From: Pseudomonadota bacterium
GTDB lineage: Bacteria > Pseudomonadota > Gammaproteobacteria > Pseudomonadales > Oceanobacteraceae
Direction: 5' to 3'
Length of the DNA stretch: 64,000 nt
Assembly: GCA_030145845.1 (NCBI GenBank)
Contig: JAIXHJ010000006.1
Span: 168,822-232,821 of the forward strand
The position numbers and the translations under genes were made by a program. The notes under the pieces are model-generated. The model saw only the letters and a list, made by a program, of their open reading frames with translations. It had not been told where the DNA came from and searched no databases. Of the stretch, positions 8,780 to 16,684 are shown one piece after another (the stretch's first letter is position 1; every line of letters starts with the position of its first letter).

Positions 8780-10387
8780 TCAGTCCGCGGCTTTCAGAAT
8801 CAGATCGGCACCACGCTCACCAATCATCATGGCGACGGCGTTGGTATTACCACTCGGTACCTGCGGACAGATGGACATATCCACCACCCGCAGATTGGCA
8901 ATGCCATGTACGCGTAATTCCAGATCAACCACAGAATCCCGGGCGGATTTACCCAGTTTGCAGGTCCCCCCCGGGTGATAAACGGTTTTCACATTCTGAC
9001 GGACAAAGGCTTCCAGTCCGGCCTGATCATCAATACTGATATTATCCGGTTCAATCACACGCTTAATGATGCGCTTCAGTGCCGGCTGCTGCATGGCTTT
9101 CAGCCCCATCTGCACGGCACGCACCTGATTTTTCAGATCGTCCGGGTGCGACAGAACCCGGGCGTCAATTTCCACCAGTTCCTCTGCATTACTGCTTTTC
9201 AACCGGACTTCACCCCGGGATTTAGAACGCAGATGGCCGACCTTGATGGATACGCCGTGTGCTTCCGCTTCCGGTTTTTCACCCGGGGTATTATCGAAGT
9301 TGTCGAGCATGGGCAGGAAATGAAACTGCACATCCGGACGGCCACAGCCTTCGCTGTCGATAAAAGCACCGCCCTCAAGAATATTGGAAGTCATCAGTCC
9401 GGAACGGAACCACATCCACTGCAGCATATGCTTCACTGCGCTGAAGCCCTTATCAGCCTCATAAATGGAAATATTATCTTTGGTGGTGGCATTGACGGAC
9501 ATATGCTGATGGTCGTGGAAATTTTTCCCTACCGGCAGCTCAATACGGGTTTCAATTCCGACCTTACTCAGGTTTTCTGAAGGGCCGATACCGGACAGCA
9601 TCAGAATTTTCGGACTGCCGATGGCACCGGAACTGATAATGACTTCTTTTGCCGCCTGAGCGACCACATCCGCACCGCCTTTGACCGCATAGGTCACACC
9701 CGTGGCACGGCTGCCCTGCAGGTTCACTTTTTTCACCAGCGCATGCGTTTTAACCGTCAGCAGCGGGCTGTCTTTAACCGATTTCAGATACGTCTGCGAG
9801 GTACTCTGACGCTCACCGTTTTTAATCGTCGCCTGATAGAAGCCGGCCCCTTCCTGTGAAGCACCATTAAAATCATTGGTATAGGGTAAGCCCATCTGTT
9901 CACAGGCACGGATACAGGCCTGGGTCAGCGGATGACGGTAACGGTTTTCGCTGACCGGTACGGCACCGGTTTCACCATGGTAACGATCACCCAGACTTTC
10001 ATTGGCTTCTGCTTGACGGAAATAAGGCAGTACGTCTTCATAGCCCCAGCCATCGCAGCCCCATTCACTGACCCAGTCATCGTAGTCTTCTTTCTGACCG
10101 CGGATATAAATCATGCCGTTCACCGAGCTGCCACCCCCCAGCACCTTACCCTGTGCGATCAGCATCTCGCGGTTATTGCAGTGTTCCTGTGGCAGCGTCA
10201 TATAGGGCCAGGATTTCTGCTGGAAAACCTTCACCACCGTCGCCGGGATTTTATGAAAAAGACTGTCGTCACTTTCACCGGCTTCCAGTAACAGTACCCG
10301 TTTACCGGCCTGCACCAGACGTGCGGCGACGGCACAACCGGCCGAGCCGGCTCCGGCGATAATATAGTCATACGTTTCTGCTGACAT
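8780..10387 (-). CDS. GMC-family FAD-dependent alcohol dehydrogenase
   Basis: The 535-residue product is a choline-dehydrogenase/alkanol-dehydrogenase type GMC oxidoreductase. The FAD-binding GAGSAG sits at residues 12-17, the GMC signature LGGGSSVNGMIY at about 80-92, and the C-terminal catalytic region contains YHPGGTCKLG and NTNAVAMMIGERGAD. Such enzymes oxidise primary alcohols to aldehydes. The ATG at 10387 was chosen because AGAGAGG lies 5 bp upstream; an upstream ATG at 10426 would add 13 residues. It is followed at 13 bp by an aldehyde dehydrogenase gene, which suggests an alcohol-aldehyde-acid pair. Beside iac genes an indole-ethanol (tryptophol) type substrate is a guess; choline is less likely because betI and betaine transport genes are absent. 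Confidence 0.85.
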   Translation of the reverse strand: MSAETYDYIIAGAGSAGCAVAARLVQAGKRVLLLEAGESDDSLFHKIPATVVKVFQQKSWPYMTLPQEHCNNREMLIAQGKVLGGGSSVNGMIYIRGQKEDYDDWVSEWGCDGWGYEDVLPYFRQAEANESLGDRYHGETGAVPVSENRYRHPLTQACIRACEQMGLPYTNDFNGASQEGAGFYQATIKNGERQSTSQTYLKSVKDSPLLTVKTHALVKKVNLQGSRATGVTYAVKGGADVVAQAAKEVIISSGAIGSPKILMLSGIGPSENLSKVGIETRIELPVGKNFHDHQHMSVNATTKDNISIYEADKGFSAVKHMLQWMWFRSGLMTSNILEGGAFIDSEGCGRPDVQFHFLPMLDNFDNTPGEKPEAEAHGVSIKVGHLRSKSRGEVRLKSSNAEELVEIDARVLSHPDDLKNQVRAVQMGLKAMQQPALKRIIKRVIEPDNISIDDQAGLEAFVRQNVKTVYHPGGTCKLGKSARDSVVDLELRVHGIANLRVVDMSICPQVPSGNTNAVAMMIGERGADLILKAAD

Positions 10388-10581
10388 AATAACCTCTCTT
10401 CTGCGCATTATTCTGATGATGAACAACAGAATTTAACGATCAGAAATAAAAGGTTTCTTGTCTGTCCGTGCCGCCGGCCTGACGTTTTGTGCCAGTCACC
10501 TGCGGCGGCGAAAATAACAGGGAATAAGCCATGCCAATGCGGTCATTGGAACGGCAGAAAAGAGAAGAGGCAGAGAGAGAA

Positions 10582-10607
10582 TTCCTCCTGCCGGACGGCA
10601 GGAGGAA
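10582..10607 (-). terminator. terminator of iacR
   Basis: A perfect 12-bp stem (TTCCTCCTGCCG / CGGCAGGAGGAA) with a 2-nt centre lies 11 bp past the iacR stop. On the minus strand a pyrimidine-rich TTCTCTCTC tail follows. Confidence 0.6.
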
Positions 10608-10617
10608 ACAGAGTCAA

Positions 10618-11100
10618 TCAGTGTTCAGGCAGATTATTGAAGAGTAATTCCAGCATGCGGTTAAGACGTGAAATCTGCGCGTCAGTAATGCCTTTGAAAC
10701 TCTGACGGAACAGATCTTCGGTAACCACCTGAATAGCTTCGATCGCCTGCTGGCCGGCATCGGTAATAATCACTTCCGTTACCCGTCCGTCATCACTGCG
10801 GGCACGGGTATCGACCAGGCCATCGTCTTTCATGCGGTAAATAATACGGGTGATGGTCGGCAGTTTGGCGACCGCGTGTTCGGCAATTTCAGTGATACTG
10901 GAAACCCCTTCCTGCTTGAGGATAAACAGCACCCGCCAGCGCGGAATATCCAGGCCGATCTTTTTCAGGGCTTTTTCCATCGCCAGCGTGTAACGGCCAT
11001 GAACCCGGGCAAGCCAGTAAAACGGGAATTCTTCTTTTTCAAACTCGTCACTGCCGGGATTAAAGCGGCCACGGCGGGACTTCCTGGTTGTTTTTGTCAT
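10618..11100 (-). CDS. iacR: MarR-family regulator of the iac genes
   Basis: The 160-residue protein has the winged-helix MarR core: a dimerisation helix, the WRVLFILKQEG segment (residues ~55-65), the recognition-helix region KLPTITRIIYRMKDDGLV and a wing ending in DGRVTEVIITDAG. A MarR regulator named IacR accompanies iac clusters of IAA-degrading bacteria, where it represses until the inducer is present. Here it lies on the same strand as, and downstream of, the iac-porin-dehydrogenase series. The start used is the ATG at 11100 because it gives the family's usual length; a GTG four codons upstream is possible, and neither has a strong ribosome site. A perfect 13-bp inverted repeat 77 bp upstream of the start could be its own operator. 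Confidence 0.8.
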   Translation of the reverse strand: MTKTTRKSRRGRFNPGSDEFEKEEFPFYWLARVHGRYTLAMEKALKKIGLDIPRWRVLFILKQEGVSSITEIAEHAVAKLPTITRIIYRMKDDGLVDTRARSDDGRVTEVIITDAGQQAIEAIQVVTEDLFRQSFKGITDAQISRLNRMLELLFNNLPEH

Positions 11101-11176
11101 TGGGGCGTTCACGTAATGTATGTACAGATGTTCACAGATCCGGTGAGGCACTATACAAAACCCTATCTCCCCTGCC

Positions 11177-11205
11177 AATTATTTTCATTTTCAATGAAAA
11201 TAATT
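11177..11205. promoter_or_regulatory. perfect AT-rich palindrome upstream of iacR
   Basis: AATTATTTTCATT and AATGAAAATAATT form a perfect 13-bp inverted repeat around a 3-bp centre. It lies in the iacR promoter region and touches the stop codon of the preceding gene. It has no GC stem and no terminator shape, so a MarR operator is the simplest reading. Confidence 0.5.
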
Positions 11206-12410
11206 CAGCTTATGAATTCTCTTCCATCGCACATCCACTCCGGCAGAATCAGATCTTCCCGGCGCAGCTGACGGACATCACTGTGCCCCATCAGCTGCAG
11301 GCAACGGGCGGTTTCCTCCGCCAGAATATCCACTACCCGGCCGGCGCCGTCCGCACCGCCGGCGGCTACGCCGGCCAGGGTTGCACGTGCCAGCAGCACC
11401 CCATCAGCCCCCAGCGCCCGCGCCTTGACGATATCGGCCCCGCGGCGGATACCACTGTCGAGCAGCAGACGGATGCGGCCCTTCACTGCCGGTGCCACCA
11501 TGGCCAGCGCCGCCACGGACGACGGCGCCCCGTCCAGCTGGCGGCCCCCATGATTGCTGATCACCACCGCATCCAGACCGCAGGCCGCCGCGCGCAGCAC
11601 ATCCGCACTGTTCAGCACACCTTTGAGCACCATCTGCCCCGGCCACTGACGGCGCAGTCTGGCCACCTTATCCCAGTCGAGCTGCGTATCCAGCTGCCGG
11701 GCAATAAAATCCATCGATCCCAGTGCGGTGCGCTCAGGCGCCGGCAGATACGGACTCAGATTGCCCATCAGCGGCAGCCCATGCGGCACCATCACCCGCC
11801 ACAGCCAGCGCGGATGCAGCAGCACACTGAGCTTGTTGGCCAGCGTCAGCTGGCGCGGGCGGATGAAATTACGCCGGTCCCATTCGCGGTTACCCACCAC
11901 CAGCGCATCACTGGTAATCACCAGCGTCGATACCCCCGCGTCCCGGGCGCGCTGCAGCAGCGAGTCATTCAGGGCGCTGTCGCGCAGGGGGTACAGCTGA
12001 AACCACAGATCGGCCTGCGGCACGGCACGGCGGACCTCTTCCAGCGAGGCATTGGCGACCGTGCTCAGACAGAAGGGAATGCCGCGACTGGCAGCAGCAC
12101 GGGCCAGCTCAATATCCGCCTGTGGCCAGAGCATGCCGTTATAACCACTGGGACCAATGGCAAACGGATAGGCGGCACGACTGCCGGCCAGCTCAGTCTG
12201 CAGATGCGGCGGCGCATTGGCAATCAGCGTCCGGGAGTGCAGGCGGATGGCACTGAAATCGTTGCGGTTCGCAGCCAGTGTGAGTTCATCCTCAGCGCCG
12301 CCAAACAGGTATTCGGCAGCAAAACCGGGCAGCCGCCGGCGTGCCGCGGCCATCATTTCGGTTACGCTCTGAATGCGGGCCATATCCTGGCCGCGGTAAA
12401 AACGTCTCAT
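11205..12410 (-). CDS. FMN-dependent alpha-hydroxy-acid dehydrogenase (lactate/mandelate dehydrogenase family)
   Basis: The 401-residue protein is an FMN TIM-barrel enzyme of the LldD/MdlB/glycolate-oxidase family. The active-site motif ISNHGGRQLDG carries the catalytic His and the substrate-binding Arg, and LLLDSGIRRGADIVKARALGA covers the FMN-phosphate loop. These enzymes oxidise 2-hydroxy acids (L-lactate, S-mandelate, phenyllactate) to 2-oxo acids at the membrane face, passing electrons to quinones. In this neighbourhood an aryl-hydroxy acid such as indole-3-lactate or mandelate is plausible; that is inference. The gene begins only about 23 bp beyond a strong terminator that follows the porin gene, so its transcription must come from read-through or from a promoter overlapping the terminator. 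Confidence 0.8.
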   Translation of the reverse strand: MRRFYRGQDMARIQSVTEMMAAARRRLPGFAAEYLFGGAEDELTLAANRNDFSAIRLHSRTLIANAPPHLQTELAGSRAAYPFAIGPSGYNGMLWPQADIELARAAASRGIPFCLSTVANASLEEVRRAVPQADLWFQLYPLRDSALNDSLLQRARDAGVSTLVITSDALVVGNREWDRRNFIRPRQLTLANKLSVLLHPRWLWRVMVPHGLPLMGNLSPYLPAPERTALGSMDFIARQLDTQLDWDKVARLRRQWPGQMVLKGVLNSADVLRAAACGLDAVVISNHGGRQLDGAPSSVAALAMVAPAVKGRIRLLLDSGIRRGADIVKARALGADGVLLARATLAGVAAGGADGAGRVVDILAEETARCLQLMGHSDVRQLRREDLILPEWMCDGREFIS

Positions 12411-12432
12411 GATTATCGGTCCGCTGTAAAAG

Positions 12433-12465
12433 AAAAAAACGCCGGCAGACAGCTGTCCACCGGCG
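12433..12465 (-). terminator. strong terminator after the porin gene
   Basis: On the minus strand CGCCGG...CCGGCG closes around an inner GACAGCTGTC palindrome and is followed by seven T. It lies 36 bp past the porin stop and just before the hydroxy-acid dehydrogenase start. Confidence 0.85.
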
Positions 12466-12500
12466 GAAAGAGAACCATAAATTCAGATCAGCAGCAGTGC

Positions 12501-13742
12501 TCAGAACTCAACATTATACGTGGTAATGAAGCGGATCTGCTCCCAGCCACGGTTGCCGTAGCTCTGGTGGTTAACCATGTCACGCAGGTCAAACTTCAGA
12601 CCTTTGAAGGTTTCGTTCTGAACTTCGTAGCTGATGTAAACGTCCTGTTCAGACTGAGTCTCATCAGTACCACCTGCCATATGGATCTGATCTGCAGTAA
12701 TGTAACGGGCCATCAGTTTCAGACCTGGTACGTAGTCCTTAAAGTTATAGGCATACTGAATACCGTAAGAGCGTTCACCCGGGAAAATAAAGGCGGTTTG
12801 TGACCAATGAACAGTATACGGCTGTGGAATATAACCATTAGGCGTCGGGAATAAAGAATCACCTTCCAGATCCTGATAGCTCAGTGCCAGCATATGGTTA
12901 CCGCTCAGGAAGCTGAATTTAATGCCCAGTGCATCCACATCCATATCGCCATACAGCGCATTGGATGCAGCGTAACCTTTGCCATCTTCAGAGTTGGTAA
13001 AATATCTCAGCTCTGATTTCAGTTTGATGGTATCCGTCAGACCAGCCATGTGAGTAACACCGAAGTACTGCTGCTGATAGAAGTCGTTCATTTTACCGTA
13101 GTAGTAATCGGCCTTCAGGCTTTTGGTAACCTGGTAGCTCAGACCGATAAAGTCGATGCCTTCTGAACGCTCAGAACCATCGGTAACATACATATAGAAT
13201 TTTTCACGGTCGGATGAATCACGGGTTACGGCTTTCCAGAAACGACCTGCTGTAATTTTCAGGTTTTCAATTTCGGAAGATTCCAGTACCGCACCTTCAT
13301 AGATGGTGTTGAGCTGACGGCTGGTGTCATCCCAGGCGATTGGCAGATGAGGACGATGATCACCGATCTTCAATTCAGTTTTGGAATATTTGGCTTTCAA
13401 CGTGCCACCAAAGCGACCGTAGTTGTCCACTTCTTCGCCATCTGAATCAAGAGGCAAAGAGCCGGTGTTACCTTCCGAATCCAGGTTAACAGCGCCATCA
13501 ACCCACGCGTCAAGACCGAACTTTACATCACCATCGGTGTAACCGGAAATATACTGAACCTCTGCCCCCTGTGACCAGCTGTAAGTATCGGCTGTACTGC
13601 CGATATTTTTCTGCTCAATGTAAAAATTCCGCAATCCTATCTTGAGTTTATCATCCTCGGTAAAGCCTGCGTTTACTGCCCCCGAAACCAGTAAACCCAA
13701 TGAAGCAGCTAAAATCCCACGTGTATACACGAACTTCTTCAT
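12501..13742 (-). CDS. outer-membrane porin, OprD family
   Basis: The 413-residue protein has a Sec signal peptide (about 25 residues, ending near VNA-GF) and then a beta-barrel pattern of alternating residues finishing with the C-terminal Phe (NVEF) needed for BAM recognition. The features fit the OprD/OpdK substrate-specific porin family: the KLKIGLRNFY first strand, a SEGIDFIGLSYQ strand and a Tyr/Trp-rich girdle. Members import amino acids or small aromatic and aliphatic carboxylates through the outer membrane. Placed directly after iacG, it likely admits IAA or related aromatic acids. A well-formed terminator follows it. A 131-bp AT-rich gap precedes it, with a TAAAGGT inverted repeat that could carry a separate promoter. 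Confidence 0.85.
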   Translation of the reverse strand: MKKFVYTRGILAASLGLLVSGAVNAGFTEDDKLKIGLRNFYIEQKNIGSTADTYSWSQGAEVQYISGYTDGDVKFGLDAWVDGAVNLDSEGNTGSLPLDSDGEEVDNYGRFGGTLKAKYSKTELKIGDHRPHLPIAWDDTSRQLNTIYEGAVLESSEIENLKITAGRFWKAVTRDSSDREKFYMYVTDGSERSEGIDFIGLSYQVTKSLKADYYYGKMNDFYQQQYFGVTHMAGLTDTIKLKSELRYFTNSEDGKGYAASNALYGDMDVDALGIKFSFLSGNHMLALSYQDLEGDSLFPTPNGYIPQPYTVHWSQTAFIFPGERSYGIQYAYNFKDYVPGLKLMARYITADQIHMAGGTDETQSEQDVYISYEVQNETFKGLKFDLRDMVNHQSYGNRGWEQIRFITTYNVEF

Positions 13743-13837
13743 ATCTCTATCTCTCTTTTGCGTTGAGTACAGTTATAGTTCTTGTCGTGCACAACCAGCC
13801 GGAACCCGAGAAGGTAACCGGCGAGTTCTGAGCAAAT

Positions 13838-13859
13838 ACCTTTATATTTTATTAAAGGT
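13838..13859. promoter_or_regulatory. inverted repeat in the iacG-porin gap
   Basis: ACCTTTA and TAAAGGT are separated by 8 bp of A and T in the 131-bp region between iacG and the porin gene. It may be an operator or part of a promoter for the porin gene. Confidence 0.3.
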
Positions 13860-13873
13860 TTATAATTTCGTTT

Positions 13874-14368
13874 TTATATAGTCTTGCTCTCACCGATCTT
13901 GTGATAAGCGCGGTTAAAATAGAAAAGTCCTTCGGCACGTTCACCGATGCGGATATCCTTAATCTGGCAATAAAAAACAGTGTGAGAACCCACTTCGTGA
14001 ACATCACTGATACGGCAATCAAAATTCACTACGGCTTCATCCAGCGCAGGAGATCCTGTACCCATGTCTGTCCAGCTGTGTTTGGCAAAGCGTTCTTCAC
14101 TGGTCTGATTGCGATCAGCGAAATCACCAGAGGCCGACTCATGTCCGGCACTGAGGACATTGACGCACAGCACACCATTTTCCTTAAAGTGGCCATTTGC
14201 GAATGACTTACGGTTCATGCACACCAGCAGTGTTGGTGGTTCATCCGTTACACTGGTAACAGCAGTGGCGGTAAAGCCGAAACGGCCGGCTTTACCATCG
14301 GTGGTAATGACAGAAACAGCACCACCCAGCATGGCCATACCGTTACGGAATAACTGAATATCAATCAT
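13874..14368 (-). CDS. iacG: NAD(P)H:flavin oxidoreductase component of the IAA pathway
   Basis: The 164-residue product belongs to the flavin-reductase (HpaC-like) family: an N-terminal MAMLGGAVSVITTDG strand pair, the FTATAVTSVTDEPP flavin-binding loop and a C-terminal RAYHKIG segment. It would supply reduced flavin to the IacA monooxygenase by diffusion. The start at 14368 is backed by GGAG 9 bp upstream and the normal family length; the longer frame overlaps iacF. It is the last iac structural gene before the porin gene, 14 bp downstream of iacF. Assignment as IacG rests on family and on its place in the complete operon. Confidence 0.85.
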   Translation of the reverse strand: MIDIQLFRNGMAMLGGAVSVITTDGKAGRFGFTATAVTSVTDEPPTLLVCMNRKSFANGHFKENGVLCVNVLSAGHESASGDFADRNQTSEERFAKHSWTDMGTGSPALDEAVVNFDCRISDVHEVGSHTVFYCQIKDIRIGERAEGLFYFNRAYHKIGESKTI

Positions 14369-14382
14369 GGTCTTTTCTCCGT

Positions 14383-15342
14383 TCAGATATCGAGCACAAG
14401 GCGCGGGCTTTTGGCACGGGAACAACACACCAGAATCTGATCGTTGTCTTCCTTTTCTTCGTCGGTGAGGAATACATCACGGTGATCCGGAATGCCTTCC
14501 AGCACATCACACAGACAGGTGCCGCAGGTGCCCTGCTCACAGGAAACTTTGATTTTCACACCGGCTTCGGCCAGTGCCTCAACAATGGTCTGATTCTCAC
14601 CGACCTGTACAGTCACACCACTGGCTTCAGCCACGACCTCAAAACTGTCACCGCCGGTTTCCACATCAACCTGGAAAAATTCACGGTGAATATGATCGTC
14701 GGCAAAACCTGTAGCCGCAGCGGTATCAATCACCCACTCCATAAAGCCGGTCGGGCCGCAGACATACACATGGCCCTGGGTATCAGCCGGTCTGAGCAGA
14801 CCGTCGATATCCAGACGCTGACCATCATGTTCATCATCGAACCAGGTATTCACACGGTCAGAAAATCCGCTGGCTGCGAGGTCTTCCAGGAATGCGCAAG
14901 TGGCGCGTGAACGTCCGCAGTACCAGAGTTCAAATGAACGACCGGCAGCCTGCAGCGCATAAGCCATGGCGATCATGGGGGTAATGCCGATACCACCGCC
15001 GATAAGAATGGAATGGCCAGCGTCTTCTGCCAGTGGAAACAGGTTACGCGGTGCACTGATCAGCACTTCGGTACCTTCATGCATCGTCTCATGCACAGCC
15101 ACTGAACCACCGCGTGAAGCCGGGTCTTTGAGAATACCCAGACGATAGGCACTGGTATCAGCAGGATCACTGCACAGCGAATACTGACGCACAATGCCGT
15201 CACCGATATGCAGATCAACGTGAGCGCCGGCGGCAAACAACGGCAGAGGTTTTCCCTCCGGGTCGGCCAGTTCCAGGGCAATCACATCAGCTGCCTGCTG
15301 TTCGCGTCTGCGCACGATCACTTTCAGCAATTCATCACTCAT
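14383..15342 (-). CDS. iacF: ferredoxin reductase component of the IAA ring-hydroxylating dioxygenase
   Basis: The 319-residue protein is a VanB/phthalate-dioxygenase-reductase type enzyme: an FMN/FAD-binding barrel (RQYSLCSDP), an NAD-binding domain (IGGGIGITPM and YVCGPTGFM) and a C-terminal plant-type [2Fe-2S] domain with CEQGTCGTCLC plus a distal Cys in ILVCC. It passes electrons from NAD(P)H to the Rieske oxygenase encoded by iacCD. The ATG at 15342 was chosen because GGAG precedes it by 7 bp and it gives the family length; an upstream ATG at 15429 overlapping the iacE stop would add 29 residues of uncertain value. Confidence 0.85.
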   Translation of the reverse strand: MSDELLKVIVRRREQQAADVIALELADPEGKPLPLFAAGAHVDLHIGDGIVRQYSLCSDPADTSAYRLGILKDPASRGGSVAVHETMHEGTEVLISAPRNLFPLAEDAGHSILIGGGIGITPMIAMAYALQAAGRSFELWYCGRSRATCAFLEDLAASGFSDRVNTWFDDEHDGQRLDIDGLLRPADTQGHVYVCGPTGFMEWVIDTAAATGFADDHIHREFFQVDVETGGDSFEVVAEASGVTVQVGENQTIVEALAEAGVKIKVSCEQGTCGTCLCDVLEGIPDHRDVFLTDEEKEDNDQILVCCSRAKSPRLVLDI

Positions 15343-15432
15343 TTTTAACTCCACCGGTAGTGATACCGGGTTTTTCTGCTTCAGTACTCTCAGCCTCAGG
15401 CGGAGTAATTCATTATTGTTCTGCGCCATGCC

Positions 15433-16188
15433 TCAGCGCATAAACAGACCGCCGTTGACATCCCAGGTGGTTCCGGTCGTGAAATACGCTTCCGGACGGG
15501 CGAGCATCACCACCACGTCACCGATAAAATCGGCATCGCCGAGTTTGCCGGCCGGAATATTGGCCAGCAGCCCCGGTAAACGGTCAGCCGGTACCAGTTC
15601 ACGCACCATCGGCGAATCAACCGGGCCCGGGGCCACCGCATTAACGGTGACATTTTTACCGGCCATTTCTTTGGCAAAGACCTTGGTCAGGGTAATAATG
15701 CCGCCCTTGGACGCCGCGTAATGGGCACCGGTTGAGGTGCCGCCATTCTGGCCGGCCAGCGATGCCATATTGATCACCCGGCCATAACCCTGCTGTGCCA
15801 TAAAGCCGCACATCACCTGACAGCCGGCAAAGGTGCCACCCAGGTTAATATTCACGACCTCGTTAAATTCCTGCTGTGAGATCTCCATCACCGGCGTCGC
15901 GCGGGTAACTGCAGCGTTATTCACCAGCACATGCAATGCACCCCAACGTTCCACCACGGCGGCCAGCGCTGCTTCAAAATCCTGCTGTAACGCCACATTC
16001 AGCGGCAGAGCCATTGTGCGTTCACCACTGGCATCCAGCGTGGCGGCAGCTGCTGCTGCCGCCTCTGCATTAATATCAGTGACAACGACACGATAGCCGG
16101 CCGCAAACAAACGGGCGGCAATATGAAAGCCGATGCCCTGAGCAGCACCGGTTACCAGCGCCACATGGGTTCTGTTTGCTTCGCTCAT
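15433..16188 (-). CDS. iacE: short-chain dehydrogenase/reductase of the IAA pathway
   Basis: The 251-residue classical SDR shows the cofactor motif TGAAQGIG (about residues 14-21), the NNA motif (LVNNAAV) and the catalytic Tyr/Lys in HYAASKGG. IacE is reported to act in the conversion of the early hydroxylated IAA intermediate towards dioxindole-3-acetic acid. Here the gene sits between the dioxygenase beta-subunit gene (10-bp gap) and the reductase gene iacF. On sequence alone it is only a FabG-like SDR; operon position gives the specific name. Confidence 0.85.
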   Translation of the reverse strand: MSEANRTHVALVTGAAQGIGFHIAARLFAAGYRVVVTDINAEAAAAAAATLDASGERTMALPLNVALQQDFEAALAAVVERWGALHVLVNNAAVTRATPVMEISQQEFNEVVNINLGGTFAGCQVMCGFMAQQGYGRVINMASLAGQNGGTSTGAHYAASKGGIITLTKVFAKEMAGKNVTVNAVAPGPVDSPMVRELVPADRLPGLLANIPAGKLGDADFIGDVVVMLARPEAYFTTGTTWDVNGGLFMR

Positions 16189-16198
16189 CGCAGACTCC

Positions 16199-16681
16199 TC
16201 AGAAAATAAAGCTGACGGTGCGCAGGAAACCTTCCGCGTGCAGCAGCTTCACAACTTTCTGCTGAATGGTGAAACCGTCTTCCGCCGGTACCAGCTGATA
16301 TTCAACATTGCCCGGATAGGTCACCAGCTTGCCGTGACGCAGTTCATTCAGTGTCATGGCGCAACGTACGGTCACCAGTTCCGGTGTGGCTTCCAGCACC
16401 CGCACGCGTGACATCATGCGCACGGTATAGCCAACCGAGTCCGCGGATACGGATTCACCATTTTCCAGACGGGCGACACGCATGCGACGCATGGCGGCAT
16501 CGTCCAGCGCCAGATTGAGCGTACCCAGATAATCGGTTTCATGCAGATCCGTGGGGACGATATACAGACCTTTTTCTTCCCACAGAGTCAGCCATTCCTG
16601 ATAACCCTTATGGTCCAGCAGGTCAGCTTCGTAGCCGATGAATTCAGTCACCTGCGCCAGCAGTTGGGTATTGGATTTCAT
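16199..16681 (-). CDS. iacD: ring-hydroxylating dioxygenase, beta subunit
   Basis: The 160-residue protein is a small alpha+beta (NTF2-like cone) beta subunit of Rieske non-haem iron oxygenases, with the DDAAMRRMRVARLENG segment and a C-terminal VSFIF end typical of the family. It forms the structural half of an alpha3-beta3 hexamer with IacC. Its start lies 3 bp from the iacC stop, so translation is probably coupled. Confidence 0.87.
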   Translation of the reverse strand: MKSNTQLLAQVTEFIGYEADLLDHKGYQEWLTLWEEKGLYIVPTDLHETDYLGTLNLALDDAAMRRMRVARLENGESVSADSVGYTVRMMSRVRVLEATPELVTVRCAMTLNELRHGKLVTYPGNVEYQLVPAEDGFTIQQKVVKLLHAEGFLRTVSFIF

Positions 16682-16684
16682 GAC

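Noticed and set aside
8780..10387. GMC gene considered as choline dehydrogenase betA with the adjacent gene as betB
   Set aside because: The aldehyde dehydrogenase resembles FeaB, the regulator is FeaR-like rather than BetI, and no betaine transporter is present; left as GMC alcohol dehydrogenase of unknown substrate.
11088..12803. 571-codon open frame antisense to the hydroxy-acid dehydrogenase and porin genes
   Set aside because: Low-complexity Gln/His/Arg-rich translation, overlapping two clear genes.
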